From NCBI GenBank assembly GCA_033239005.1, contig BSQZ01000015.1, positions 10,433,501 through 10,497,500 on the forward strand: a stretch of DNA of 64,000 nucleotides, in the 5' to 3' direction. The notes under the pieces are model-generated. The model was not told the origin of the DNA and searched no databases. It saw nothing but the letters and a program-made list of their open reading frames with translations. This DNA comes from Lamellibrachia satsuma (taxonomy: Eukaryota; Annelida; Polychaeta; Sabellida; Siboglinidae). Numbering within the stretch: the stretch's first letter is position 1; every line of letters begins with the position of its first letter. This document shows, piece by piece, positions 25,101 to 37,700 of the stretch. The position numbers and the translations under genes are program-made.

Positions 25101-28100
25101 TGTAGTTCGCGAGGAGGCGGCTACAATAGTTAAAGAGACGGTCGATCGATTGTAGTTCGCGAGAAGGCAGCTGCAATAGTTAAGGGACGGACAGAGATAA
25201 GTTGAGAGAAGACAACTAGTCTGCAATACTGAAATTATGGGTCAGTAAAAGCTGCATGACGCAACACAAGTTGAACAATGCCAGAAGCGACTGGCATAAG
25301 TATTATCTATTACGTTGTTAACTGATAATATGTGTGTATATATTTATATATATATATTCGAATGTCCTATGTGTTAATACATGTTATAAAGGTGAAGAGT
25401 CATCTACTGTAAATATGGGTTTAGAGTTAAGTCATTATTTGCCTAAAGCGTGACGGCCTTTGTTGGCATAGAGCTTGTCAGGTGACACGCCGTGTATTCG
25501 TATTTTGTATAATTGAATCGGTAAACAGATATGATTATCATTGCGTTGTTATGCATGTGTATATGGTAATTATTTACTGTCAGTGTAGTGATTTGGTTAA
25601 ATTGTGCCCTGCAGAACCAGCTTGGGATCTAACAACTGGCAACCAGCTTGGGATCTAACGACTGGCAACCAGCTTGGGATCTAACGACTGGCAACCAGCT
25701 TGGGATCTAACGACTGGCAACCAGCTTGGGATATATAACGACTGGCAACCAGCTTGAAATATAAGGTGCCATAAGTGTTACAAGGTAAGTGTCATAAGGT
25801 GCCATAAGTGTTACAAGGTAAGTGTCATAAGGTGCCATAAGTATTACAAGGTAAGTGTCATAAGGTGTCATAGGTGTTACAAGGTAAGTAATAAATAATT
25901 GCCATGAGTATTACAAGGTAAGTACCATAAGGTGCCATAAATATTACAAGGTAAGTACCACAAGGTGCCATAAGTGTTACAAGGTAAGTTCCACAAGGTG
26001 CCATAAGTATTACAAGATGTCATAAGGTGCCGTAGGTGTTACAAGGTAAGTGCCATAAGTATTACACGATGTCATAAGGTGCCGCAGTTGTGTAAAAAGG
26101 TAAGTGCCATAAGTATTACAAGGTAAGTGCCATAAGGTGCCATAAGTATTACAAGGTAAGTACCATAAGGTGCCGTAGGTGTTACAAAGTAAGTGCCATA
26201 AGTATTACAAGGTGTCATAAGGTGTTGTAGGTGTTAAAAGGTAAGTGCCATAAGTATTACAAGTTGAGTGCCATAAGGTGCCATAAGTATTACAAGGTAA
26301 GTACCATGAGGTGCCGTAGATGTTACAAGGTAAGTACCATAAGGAGCCATAAGTATTACAAGGTAAGTACCATAAGGTGCCGTAGGTGTTACAAGGTAAG
26401 TGCCATAAGGTGCCATAAGTATTACAATGTAAGTGCCATAAGTATTACAAGGTGTCATAAGGTGCCGTAGGTGTTACAAGGTAAGTGTCATAAGAGAAAA
26501 AAGGTACGTTCTTATATAACGCAGTATCCAGTCCTTTTTACACTTCACCCCTTGGCAGACCTGTTAATTTCAGGTACTCAGGTAGCCAGGTACTCATTTA
26601 TACAGCTGAGTGAACTGTGGCAACATGGGATGAACAAAACTGTCAAAGCTTCGAAATGGCAGCAAGAAGATTCAAACCTGGTTTCTCTCTGTTGAGAGCC
26701 CGACATTCTAACCATGCTCCACTAACATGAGCGTTACAATGTAAGTGCCGTAAGGTAGAATGAGTGTTATAAGGTAAGCGCCATAAGGTGCCATAACTGT
26801 TAATTAATATACAGATAACATCAGTGTGAAAATGAAATGCACTGGTGTAATTAATAGCACCACCAACCAACCAATCATATATCAAATAAGTTTCCAGCAA
26901 GGTAAGCTCATATAGCAACCAGTGGTCCTGTATTAGATCCACCTATGTCTATGCAAAGATTCTATTTTCTTCTAAATTAGATTCTAAATCAAGACTTGGC
27001 TCAAACTCAATGTGATTGAACTGACCTCTGATGAGTGAATTGAGGCCAAGTCTGTTGATGAAGATATGGTCTGTGGCACAGTTGTTGGTGAACAGCTCAG
27101 CGATGACATAGAGATCTGGACGCACCTTGCGTGCCTCGTCCAACATATACTGCCGACAGAGTGACTCTAATTACACACAACAGTCACAACTGTTCATATC
27201 ACACATTAATTTAAGTAACAATTAGGTCAGACAGCAGGAAACTACTACATTACCTCTAGCTAACATATCTAGTATGATAGCAATGCCAGTAGGCCAGTAC
27301 CTCAGCTACATGGATGGGTGTGCTATGACAATTGTCGAGCCGCACCCCATGGAAGATGCGGGCTGTCTCTGTGGCGTACTGCCTCATGTGTTCCCACAGG
27401 TATGGGTTGTCTTCTGGCTTCTTACCAAACCGCAGCTTCACACTGTCTCCCCATGGGATCAACTCCCGCTTCAGGTAAACATCAGATCCTAGCAATGATA
27501 ACATACGGAACAATAAACATTCAAATGCGTTTCCTAATATGAAAACTGCAACATTAACTAATTACTTTATTGGAACAATATATACCACCCTATCTACATG
27601 AACACCCACTCCAGCTACATGAGCAACCACACCCACCCCAGCTAGATGAGTACCCACACCCACCCCAGCTACTGTACACGAGCAACCACACTCTACCCCA
27701 GCTACAAAAGCACCCACATCCACCCCAGCTACATGAGCAACCACACCCCACCCCAGTTACAAGAGCACCCACACCCACCCCAGGTAAAAGAGCACCCACA
27801 CCCACCCCAGTTACAAGAGCACCCACACCCACACCATCTACATGAGCACCCACACACATCCCAGCTACATGAGCACCCACACCCTTCCCAGCTACATGAG
27901 CACCCACACCCATCCCAGCTACATGAGCACCCACACCCACCCCAGCTACATGAGCACCCACCACATTTACATGGAGTATCTGCACATGTTCAATATGCCG
28001 AGCCATCAATAACCATAAAAATTAGATACACAGTACGTGGCACTGTTTGATTAGAGCACACTGACCAGGCTCAGCAAAGTTTTTCATGGGGTCAGCATTG

Positions 28101-31100
28101 ATCACCCAGCCATTGTGAGCCATGCAGAACTGACCACCAGCTTCCGTCATCATGAGCTCCTCTTCCTCACTAACACTAAGGCCTTCCTGGGGTAGCACAA
28201 AGTAGCTGAAACAGGGGCAACACTGGCGGGCTTATGGAGGTAATGCAGTGTTCATGTTGAAGATCACTTCTGTGGATTGGACACAAATTGTCATGTTTGC
28301 CAGCATCTTATGGACCCGCCTTCACATTAGACTGATTACTATAACAAGTATGATAAAACCCCATATAGTTCGACAGATGCCAAGGTATGTTTATTCAACA
28401 AGGTGTCAAATGTGATACAATTATTTTACTTCTTAAACTGTGACACTTCTACACTGCACTATGTTTTATGTAAACTGAACACGTATCACTACGATGATGT
28501 GGTGGGGCAACTGAATCACAAATACACAGAAGTGACACCAGACAGCACTTATATTGCAGCTTATAACTGTCACCAGTAAAGGTAGTTTCATTTACAAGGA
28601 AGACAGTCAATAGCAGGTAGGTCCAGTCATGCTGCTACATCCTGCTTTAAGAACCTACACCACAGCATGGAGCACGCCTATACAAGAAACTCACTTCAAC
28701 ATCATAGGACTGTTTACAATACAAGCACACTCAATACCACAACATCCCCAGGGTTCACATTATAAGCGTGACTCACTTCCACATCAAAGGATTATTCTTG
28801 GAAACTGTGCCAAAACGTGGCCCCTTTGGATCAATGAACCTCCAGCGAATATTTGAAATGAAATTATCTGTGGCGACCCCAAGATGAGAGTCCATCAGAT
28901 CCTTCTGCTGTCGATTCAAATCATTCAAGTTCCTTGTCAGATTGGTAAAGTTTTGTCTGAAGAAGCAAACATTCAGGTATCGTAAGAGCATGTAGATTAA
29001 AGTAGAAGTAGACTCAAGTTTTTAGTCTTGTTTAGTCTTGCATAACAACAGTTAGCGTATCTCAACTAGGCAAACCTTCCTTCTTTATTGAGAGATATGC
29101 AGGTAATATTGGTTGACAGTCAACTTTGAACAGTGCAACCACTGAACACGAATGACAGCTTCCCAGCAAAGGGATCAAACCAAGTATTATGGATTTATAC
29201 ACACGCACGCACGCATGTACGCAGACACACACATCCCTATATGAAACGTAGACAAACCCATCTTTTCGGTAGAGCTTCAGTGCCACATGGAAGTCAATGG
29301 AGCTCTTCAGTCTGCGAAACAGTGGATCTTGGATAATCTCAAGGTGATGGAGCTCAACGGTGTGAGTCGACTCTTCTCCCGCTACCAATCATCAAACACA
29401 TCAAATACATACGTACATGACTGTAATCAAATACTGTTTAACTACTTTTTTGTATTTCACAATGTGAAATAAAAAATCTAGTATTTTCCCTATTAGGTAA
29501 TGTACAGCAGTTACCATACTCACCCTCTCTATCTGAATCATCAAACTCACCATTCTTAGTTCACACTTGCTTTTAATTTGCAAGGGGCTGCCATCCTAAC
29601 GAGTGCAATCTATGCTAACATATTGATATCGATGTAAATAAAGAAATAATACAATGTTGAGAAATAAAGTATGTAAGTTGTTTAACATTTCAACATTTGA
29701 ACATATACACACATACCATTCAGGAGTACTTTGTACTGCAGTACTGTAGCGTCTATATCGACTTGGTAGAACTCGTGTAGTTTGTAGGAAGGAAATATGC
29801 TTGTTGACAACAATTCTTTTATATTCTAAAAACAAATTACAGACCGTATTGAACAACATCAATGCTTATTCTGCATTATTGTTTAATATTTAAGTCAATA
29901 CAACATATTGTATTATAGAGATTATATATCATACAGAGATATATTATAGACAGTTACAGTCTGGAGCAGTTAGAGGTTGACTCACCATAAGCTGTGATTC
30001 ACACGTGATCTCTGGCAGTAGCCCCAAGTGTTCACAGCGGCCGGCAGCAATGTCCAGAGAGAGATGGCAGAGGATGCGGTCGACGATGTAGGCTGGCTTG
30101 AGGTGAGGCGAATTGACAACATTGTATGCACTTTCTGGGTGCTCTTGCAGCCACTCGCTCTCGTTGGCTGTGTGGTTGAGGACAAGGTCGGTCAGTGACA
30201 ATACCTCCCACTCATCTCGCATCTTCTTCACCAGCTCCCCAACGTCAGAGAAGGTGTAGCGCCGCAGCATCGTGCTGAAGTCAGGGTTCAGCTTGAGCTG
30301 GGCCTTCAGGCAGTAGCAGGAGTTGGACTCCCCGAGTTCCTGCAGAGGGGTGAAGTGAACCATGTTGTAGCCCGACTCCTTCGTCACTCGCAGGCGATCC
30401 TCCCACTGCGGGAATGGTCCAAGCAGCTTAGTGAGCACCGTTTGACATGAGATTGAATCAAGTGGCAACTTTGTGTCATAGTGACCAATGCGGAGGACAG
30501 GATCAACGAGGAAGTAGCCGTGGCCATTGGCTGTTGCCATCACATCACTGCAATCAAACAGGCACTGGTGCTATCAATGAATCCACGAGAAAAGCACCAC
30601 GGACAAACGTCCCACAGTTCCAAGACAAAACAGTACTGATTGCAAAATGTATTACTGATATCGTGTATAAAGTTTGGTAGAAATCATGTTGTGAGTAAAT
30701 AGCTATGTTTAAATTTGTTGTTGGAAAACTAAATATTACTTGATTGTTTAAACTTAAACAATTATAAAATAATCACATTTTTATTTTTATAAAATTAACC
30801 ATATTTAATATGACTCGTCTTGGAATGGAATTTTAGTATAACTAATATTGGATCATACAGCCATTTTAAAGAATATTACAAGAGACAGTCGTTACAAAGT
30901 TATGCTAAATAGATGACGAGGTGACACTAAAAGCTGTCGGTCCTTCTTGCTGGTGTCTATCACTATATACATTATGCTAAAACTTATATCATAAAAGGCT
31001 ATTTAAGCATATGCACTATTAAAAAATGCTATATATATGCACACATACTCAAGAATAAAGAAATTTATACACGCGGAAATATACAATAATTAAACTCAAT

Positions 31101-31527
31101 GAAAATCTACCAGGGTGGCTCCTATGAGAGCGACTTCAATAGTCTTAATTAATAGGAGTCTCCTATATCCAATTTGTACATTCTCAAAATAAATATTTAT
31201 GTGTATACATATATATATATATATATATATGCTCTCACATCTTATTGCTAGCGCTAATCAATCATCCACGGTGTGGTTTACCACTTGCGCTAAAATCACT
31301 TGCTCCCAACTGGAGCTGCATGTGGCTCCCTCTGACAGTTTTCATCCTTTTAAATAAGTCGTGAATTTAGCGGGATCCTGTGCTTCTGAGGATCCTAGAT
31401 TTTGATACCAAAGCGTTAGACCATTGGATTTCCATGCTTAGATGAATCAGTCAGAATCCTTGGTTCTCGGGAGCTCGACATGGTATATTATTAGCTAAAA
31501 TGTCATTATCACCGCATAAACCGACCG

Positions 31528-31568
<41 letters not shown>

Positions 31569-31697
31569 ATAGTATGAAACTTATAAGTACACAAGTGTGA
31601 CTATAAAATACCAACATATCTATCTATATATATATATATATATATAGATATGAAACTTATAAGTATACAAGTGTGAGTATAAAACACGACATATCTA

Positions 31698-31788
<91 letters not shown>

Positions 31789-34700
31789 GTGTTTTATACT
31801 CACACTTTTATTATTATATTGTTATTATTCTAGTTAAAGATCTAATGCAGGGTTAACAGGTAACCTGTCATGGACTGTTACATGCAGGATGGGGATGCAT
31901 GGATAGGAATGAAAATAAATAGACATTCAGTATACCTGCCATTGAGTGTGAAGTAATAGTTGAAGGAGCCAGCCAGACCAATGTGCACCTCTGCATAGTT
32001 GTCATAGACATCCACCTTCGATCCACTGTAGTTCTGCCACTGAAGTTCATGGTAGACATGTCGATTAGGCCCTTGTTTTGGGTCGATTGGGTGGTTGATG
32101 AAAAGACGCACGTCGAGGCCAGCAAGTGACGGACCAAGCACAAAGTGCAGCACCCATCCTGAGACAGACACCCCTGGTGAACTTCATACTTTACAGTGCC
32201 ACAGTGGTCACAAAGTCTCACATGTTGTGATTAGTTAAGTAAAATTTAAATGTCAAATGATCAGCTAGTCTAAATGTTGTGTTTATTATGAAATACTTCT
32301 ATAATCAGGGTACCTATCATTTCACTAATATTTTTATTAATTCATATAACCAAAATTTACATATATTGTCGCATCAGTTCAACAAGGTTGTAACTGAAAA
32401 CTGAATTTTGCCAATTGTTCAGTAGAAGCAAAAGAAGATTTTCATTAGTTACAGTGTCTTAAATAAGTGACTTATAGTTTAATCCTTGTGCATGCATATA
32501 GATGTCCTACATGTTTTATTTGGTGTATGCATTAAACAAAATAATATTACGTAATACTGTAAAATAGGTCAAATATGCAGGTACAACCTTTTTGCACTTA
32601 GTTACATTACAATCTCCTTGATAAACCGGAGATACAACCGTTGGTGATCAGCTTTCCTATGTATATTATGATAACAAGCCAACAACCATTACAGTATTAC
32701 ATTTATTTTCTCAGTCTTGACACTTTTATTTATCTAACTGTTTATATTTATGTTTTTCTTGGACTTTCTTTCCGTCTTTAAAGAATATCCACTTTCATAA
32801 TCAACTAAATAATGAAGTTAGTGTCCACTCTTTCAGACCAGTTCAATGTCAGTTCAGTTCTGTATATAAATGTATATAAATGTTGTACATCATTTTAAAT
32901 ATATCAGACTAATACACCATTGAATGTCATATTTACTGGGCTTATAACAAGTGTGATTGTCAGCTGAGGTGATACGTTGCACACTTGTATTGTGGCTGGT
33001 CAGAATGACAGAACTGGGCTCATTCATACTTCAGTGACTTGTAGAATGGATGGTAGGTGCTAGGGATCACCCCAGAAGTACACAGGATCTGTAGATCCCT
33101 GTATTTGGCAGCAGAGATACTGAGTGGTCCTGTGTACAGGAGTATCAGCTGAGGGTTTGGAGTTGATCGCCTGCTGCACCGAACAAGATCCACCAGGACA
33201 AAGTCCTTGTCAAAGGTTTACTTCAAGTACAGAGCATTTGGGTCATCAGCTCTGACCTGAAACAGACACACTTCCATCCACTTCACCTTCTCATCATTGT
33301 CATCCTTTTCAAAATCTATAAGGCATTTGCTGTGTTCTTTGAAATCCAGGAAGTATGTCCCTTGCAATTCCTTGAGATGGTAGGGCTGAGTTCACCTGGC
33401 CATCCTCACAGTGGAATACCACTGTTCTGGTGTGTACACAGTGACATTCTTGACAGCAGATTCTATTGTTTTGTGTGTGCGCACCATCAAGAAACTTGTG
33501 TGTAATCATTCGGAGATTGTTCTTTCTCAACACACAAACCCAACAAAACGGTTTCTGTTTTGACCTCCACAGTTATCTGAGAAGAAAATTATTTCTTTCT
33601 TCCCTGAGAGGGCTCACTCTTCTATGTAGAAATGCAAACATGTTGCTATTTCACATACACCTTGCTTTACATCTGCCTCTGTTCACTTAAAGCAAGATGC
33701 ATCTTTGGTGTTCAGAATGTAGATGCTCAGGTTGTATGCCCTGAGCTCTCTGCGATAATAGAAGTTTGACACTTCTCCATTTGGACAGTTCAGCACTTGC
33801 TGCAGATCAAAACAAGCAACACTTAACTCAGCATTTGTTTTTCCCTTTCCTTGCCGTCCTTCTCCTTGTTTTTTCATGACAGATTCTTATTGTGCTGATG
33901 GAGGTTATAAGTAGCTTGCATAGCTGCCTTCTCAGTGTCGCTGGCCATTCTGAACCTCTCACACAGATCACACATGTCCTTCTTGGGAACATGGAAGCCA
34001 ACGTTGAACTCATAATTTAAGATGTCTCGATACATCTTCAGAACTGCAAGAACCCAGATTTGGCAGAAATACCAGTTACAACCTTGTTGAACTGATGCGA
34101 CGATATCATAATAAAATAACTTGTAAAATAAATAAAACAAATAGCACACCTGCAAAGAAGACTAGCTATTTCAATAAAATTTTTTATTTGACACGATGCA
34201 GTGGTGTGGCGTGATTACACAAATCTGTGTGATGTGCCTAGTGCTGTAGTGTAGTGTGTTGTATGTAGTGTGTGCTTCATACTCTTGCTTTCAGCTACTG
34301 ACGCCAGATAGTTCCTTGTAGTGAAAAGGGAACCGAGTGCATAAGTCTCCCCTGCTGGTACATAGCCTCTCCATAGACAAGACTCTAGCACAACCTCCTC
34401 ATGGTACACTGCAGATACTGGGCACCTTGCAGCCCCAGGCGAATGTGCTAGGGATCTAGGAGCAGGTTGGCACCTTAAAGGTACACTATGCAGGGCCCAC
34501 CAGCGTGCTGCACCATTCCAACCCACAACTATGGGCAAACAGTAATGGATAGATCATGCTCATTTGACTTGGTAGGCAGGTGATCTAGAAAGAAAACTCT
34601 GACATAAAACCACAACAGCAGGTCAGCGAGGGCAGCGCTGCTAAGTGGCTAAGATGTCCCAAATATAATGATGGTGCAAATATGGTTCAGTGAGATGGTT

Positions 34701-37700
34701 AGTGTGTCTGGGGTAACCGACATACCGTCTACCTTGGCTGCGGCGAGAAGACAGCGAAAACCATGGGGATCGCCAGGCCAGTAGCGATATATATGTGAAG
34801 TCCGACTAGGCAGTCTGAACATTGGGACGATGAGCGGGAAACGAGTCAAGGTGGTGGAAATTATGGAAAGAAGGTGACTGGCAGTATTATGCATCCATGA
34901 AATTAAGTGGAAGGGAGACAGCAAGGACGATAGTGGGAGGGTACAAACTACTGCACGCAGGAGGAGATGGAAGACATTTTCTGTCTCAATCCCAGTGAGC
35001 TGTAACTAAAATTTATATTTTAGAATAGTTATTTAATTACTGTATTTATTTTACTAATTTATTTTTTTACTTTTTATATATTTATTTATTTTATTACATT
35101 TTAGTATTATGCATTTAAAATAAATTAATTTATATTTTATATACGTCTAATATTCTGTGTTAATTACATAGCATACACATATATTTTATTCATTTAAAGT
35201 AGCTGTATGCTGGTTGTAGAAATGGTTATAATTATTATTATTTTAGCAATTTTAGAAAACTACTTACAATTGTCTTGTACATGTTGTAAAGCGCTACGAA
35301 CAATATAACATTGGATCTGGCGCTATATGAAATAAAATGTATTATTATTATTATTATTAAGAAATAATGGAGTGGGCATCATTGTATCCGAAGAGATCAG
35401 TAAGATGGTAGTGAGAGTGGAGAGATGGAAGGGGCACAGAGTGATGGCATTCCTGATGATTAGGAAACAGATTATATGGGCCACAGACGGGAAGGTTAGA
35501 GGCAGAGAAAGAGTAGTTCAGGGATGCTTTGGAGAGGATGATGGAATTGGTAGAGCTGGAGGTGATGTTGTGTATTGCGGGAAACTTCCATGTACATGTT
35601 GGAGTAGTGGAATCAGGTGAAGAGGAGAGCGTCGGCAGGTATGGATGGGGAGCGAGGAATAGAGAGGGTCAAGTTCTGGTGGAGAGAAATGGGTTAGCAG
35701 TGGCTAGCCACAAGATCACATACAGGAGTGGACAGCACAAGACAGAATTAGATCTGCTGATAGTCAGGAAGCAGCAGCTATGGAAGATTAAGGATTGTAA
35801 AGCTGTGGCTGGAGAGCATGTCATGACACAGCACAAGCCAGTTGTGTTTGTTGTGCGTATGCAGAAGAAACAAACTAAGACCGTGGGCCACAGGACTATT
35901 AAGTGGTGGAGGTGCAAAGATGACATCGCTGTTGAATACAAGGACCAGGTGATGGTTAAGTATGAATAGCTCAATGAAGAAGTTGGTGGTTTGGAGGAAG
36001 AATAGTAAAAGTACAAAGAAGCATTTGTGTGAGCTGCAGGGGAGCTATATGGTAGAACATCGGGAAAGGGTGTCAAGGTGCAGTAACCAAGGATGGTGAA
36101 CAAACAAAGTTGCAGAGGCAATATGCGAAAAGAAGGAAGCCTTGAAAGAAATAGAGAAGACCAAGGAGAGAGGAAATCAACTGGATGCAAGGATATACAC
36201 ACACACGGGCAGAAGTAGAAAGCGGCAAAGAAAGCTGTTGATAAGGCGACGAGAGATATGGAAGCAGACGTATATAGCAAGCTAAATGAGGATGGTGGAA
36301 AGAAAATGATATACAAAATGGCCCAAGACAGAGATGAGAATAGTAAGGACGTGAAGGGTGGGACGGTGATCAAGGATAGAAATGGGAAGTTAGTGACAGA
36401 ACAAGAGGCAGTGCTGAAGGTCTGGGAAAGCTACTTCAAGGAGCTACAGGAAGGAAATAACAACAATCTGGAATTACCATCGTATGTAAGGGGAAAGTGG
36501 AGTTAACTGATATTACGGATACAAAGATGCAAACCGGGATGAAAGTGATGAAGAAGGCAGCGGGAAAGAGTAGAATCAGCTGGACAAAGAGGCTGCTGAA
36601 TACATGTATGAGGCAAGGTAAAGTACCAGAGGAATGGCAGACAGGACTAATTGTCCCAATATGGAAGTGGAAGGGAGATGTGCAAGACCCAGGGAAATAC
36701 TGAGGCATCACACTTCTAAGTCACATTATGTAGCTGCTAGAGATGATCAGCATGAAGGATGTTCTCAGGAAGATGATGTATGCAGACGATCTGGCCATAA
36801 TACAGCCATGCCTCATTATTACGCAGATTCGGATATAACGCGGTCAGTCGTGGACCCCAATTTTCTGCCGCCAGGGAGAAAATGCCAAATGGGCCTGCTT
36901 AAACCTATTTAGAATTGCTTTGACAATTCTCAAGAAACATTAAGAGAACAATGTCAATTAACGAGTATCAACACGTTGTTTGTTTTGCGCTGCCGCCGAC
37001 ATCAATCGGTGTCACTGGCTTCGCTTTGACGGTTTATAAATTGCAATCGAGATTCACGAATGCGCCTCGCGTAAGTATGCCAAATTCCTAACTCAAGGCT
37101 CTACCGGTGCACGAAAATACGAATTTGTCATGCGCATATGAAACGATGTATCAATGTTAAGTGGTGCGTAATAAATTTATGCTTTGGCCGAGATCAGTTG
37201 AAAGACGAAGTGAAACATTTATTAATTCTACCTATTGTCGTTTTTCTATGTTTTATCAGCTTACATACCACGTGTGTCAAATCATATACGTTTTCAGCTG
37301 CTCAGATCCAGGTTGTTATTTTCGATTCATAGGCCTATTGGTCCAGTACATCATCATCGTAGTAGATCTGTTCAATAACGGTATATGTACACGTATTTTA
37401 TTCAGTTCAAGATTCAACAGGGTGTGACATTTAAAAATAATACACATTGGTGCTAGTATGCTCGTTTAAGAAGTTCCATAAACTGCATATTGGCGTATAA
37501 GGCAGTGCTGCAAGCACACAGTGGCTTCAACAGCGTTCTTGGACTTGGTGCAGCGGGCAGCGATCACTGTTTAGTAGCTCCCTGGTGGCAGATATGGGAA
37601 CACCTAACACGCCTCGAGTACAGCGCAGTCCGAAATCGTGGACCCCGACCACCGCGTTATAACAAGGCTCGACTGTAGCTGAGAACAAATAAGAACTACA

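Noticed and set aside
34215..34538. Similarity in feel between 34290-34530 and 56080-56260 (GGGCACCTTGC...CCC) as a shared SINE
   Set aside because: Only short matches could be confirmed by eye; an alignment is needed.
35669..36373. 234-codon minus-strand ORF
   Set aside because: Antisense of the endonuclease region of the plus-strand LINE.
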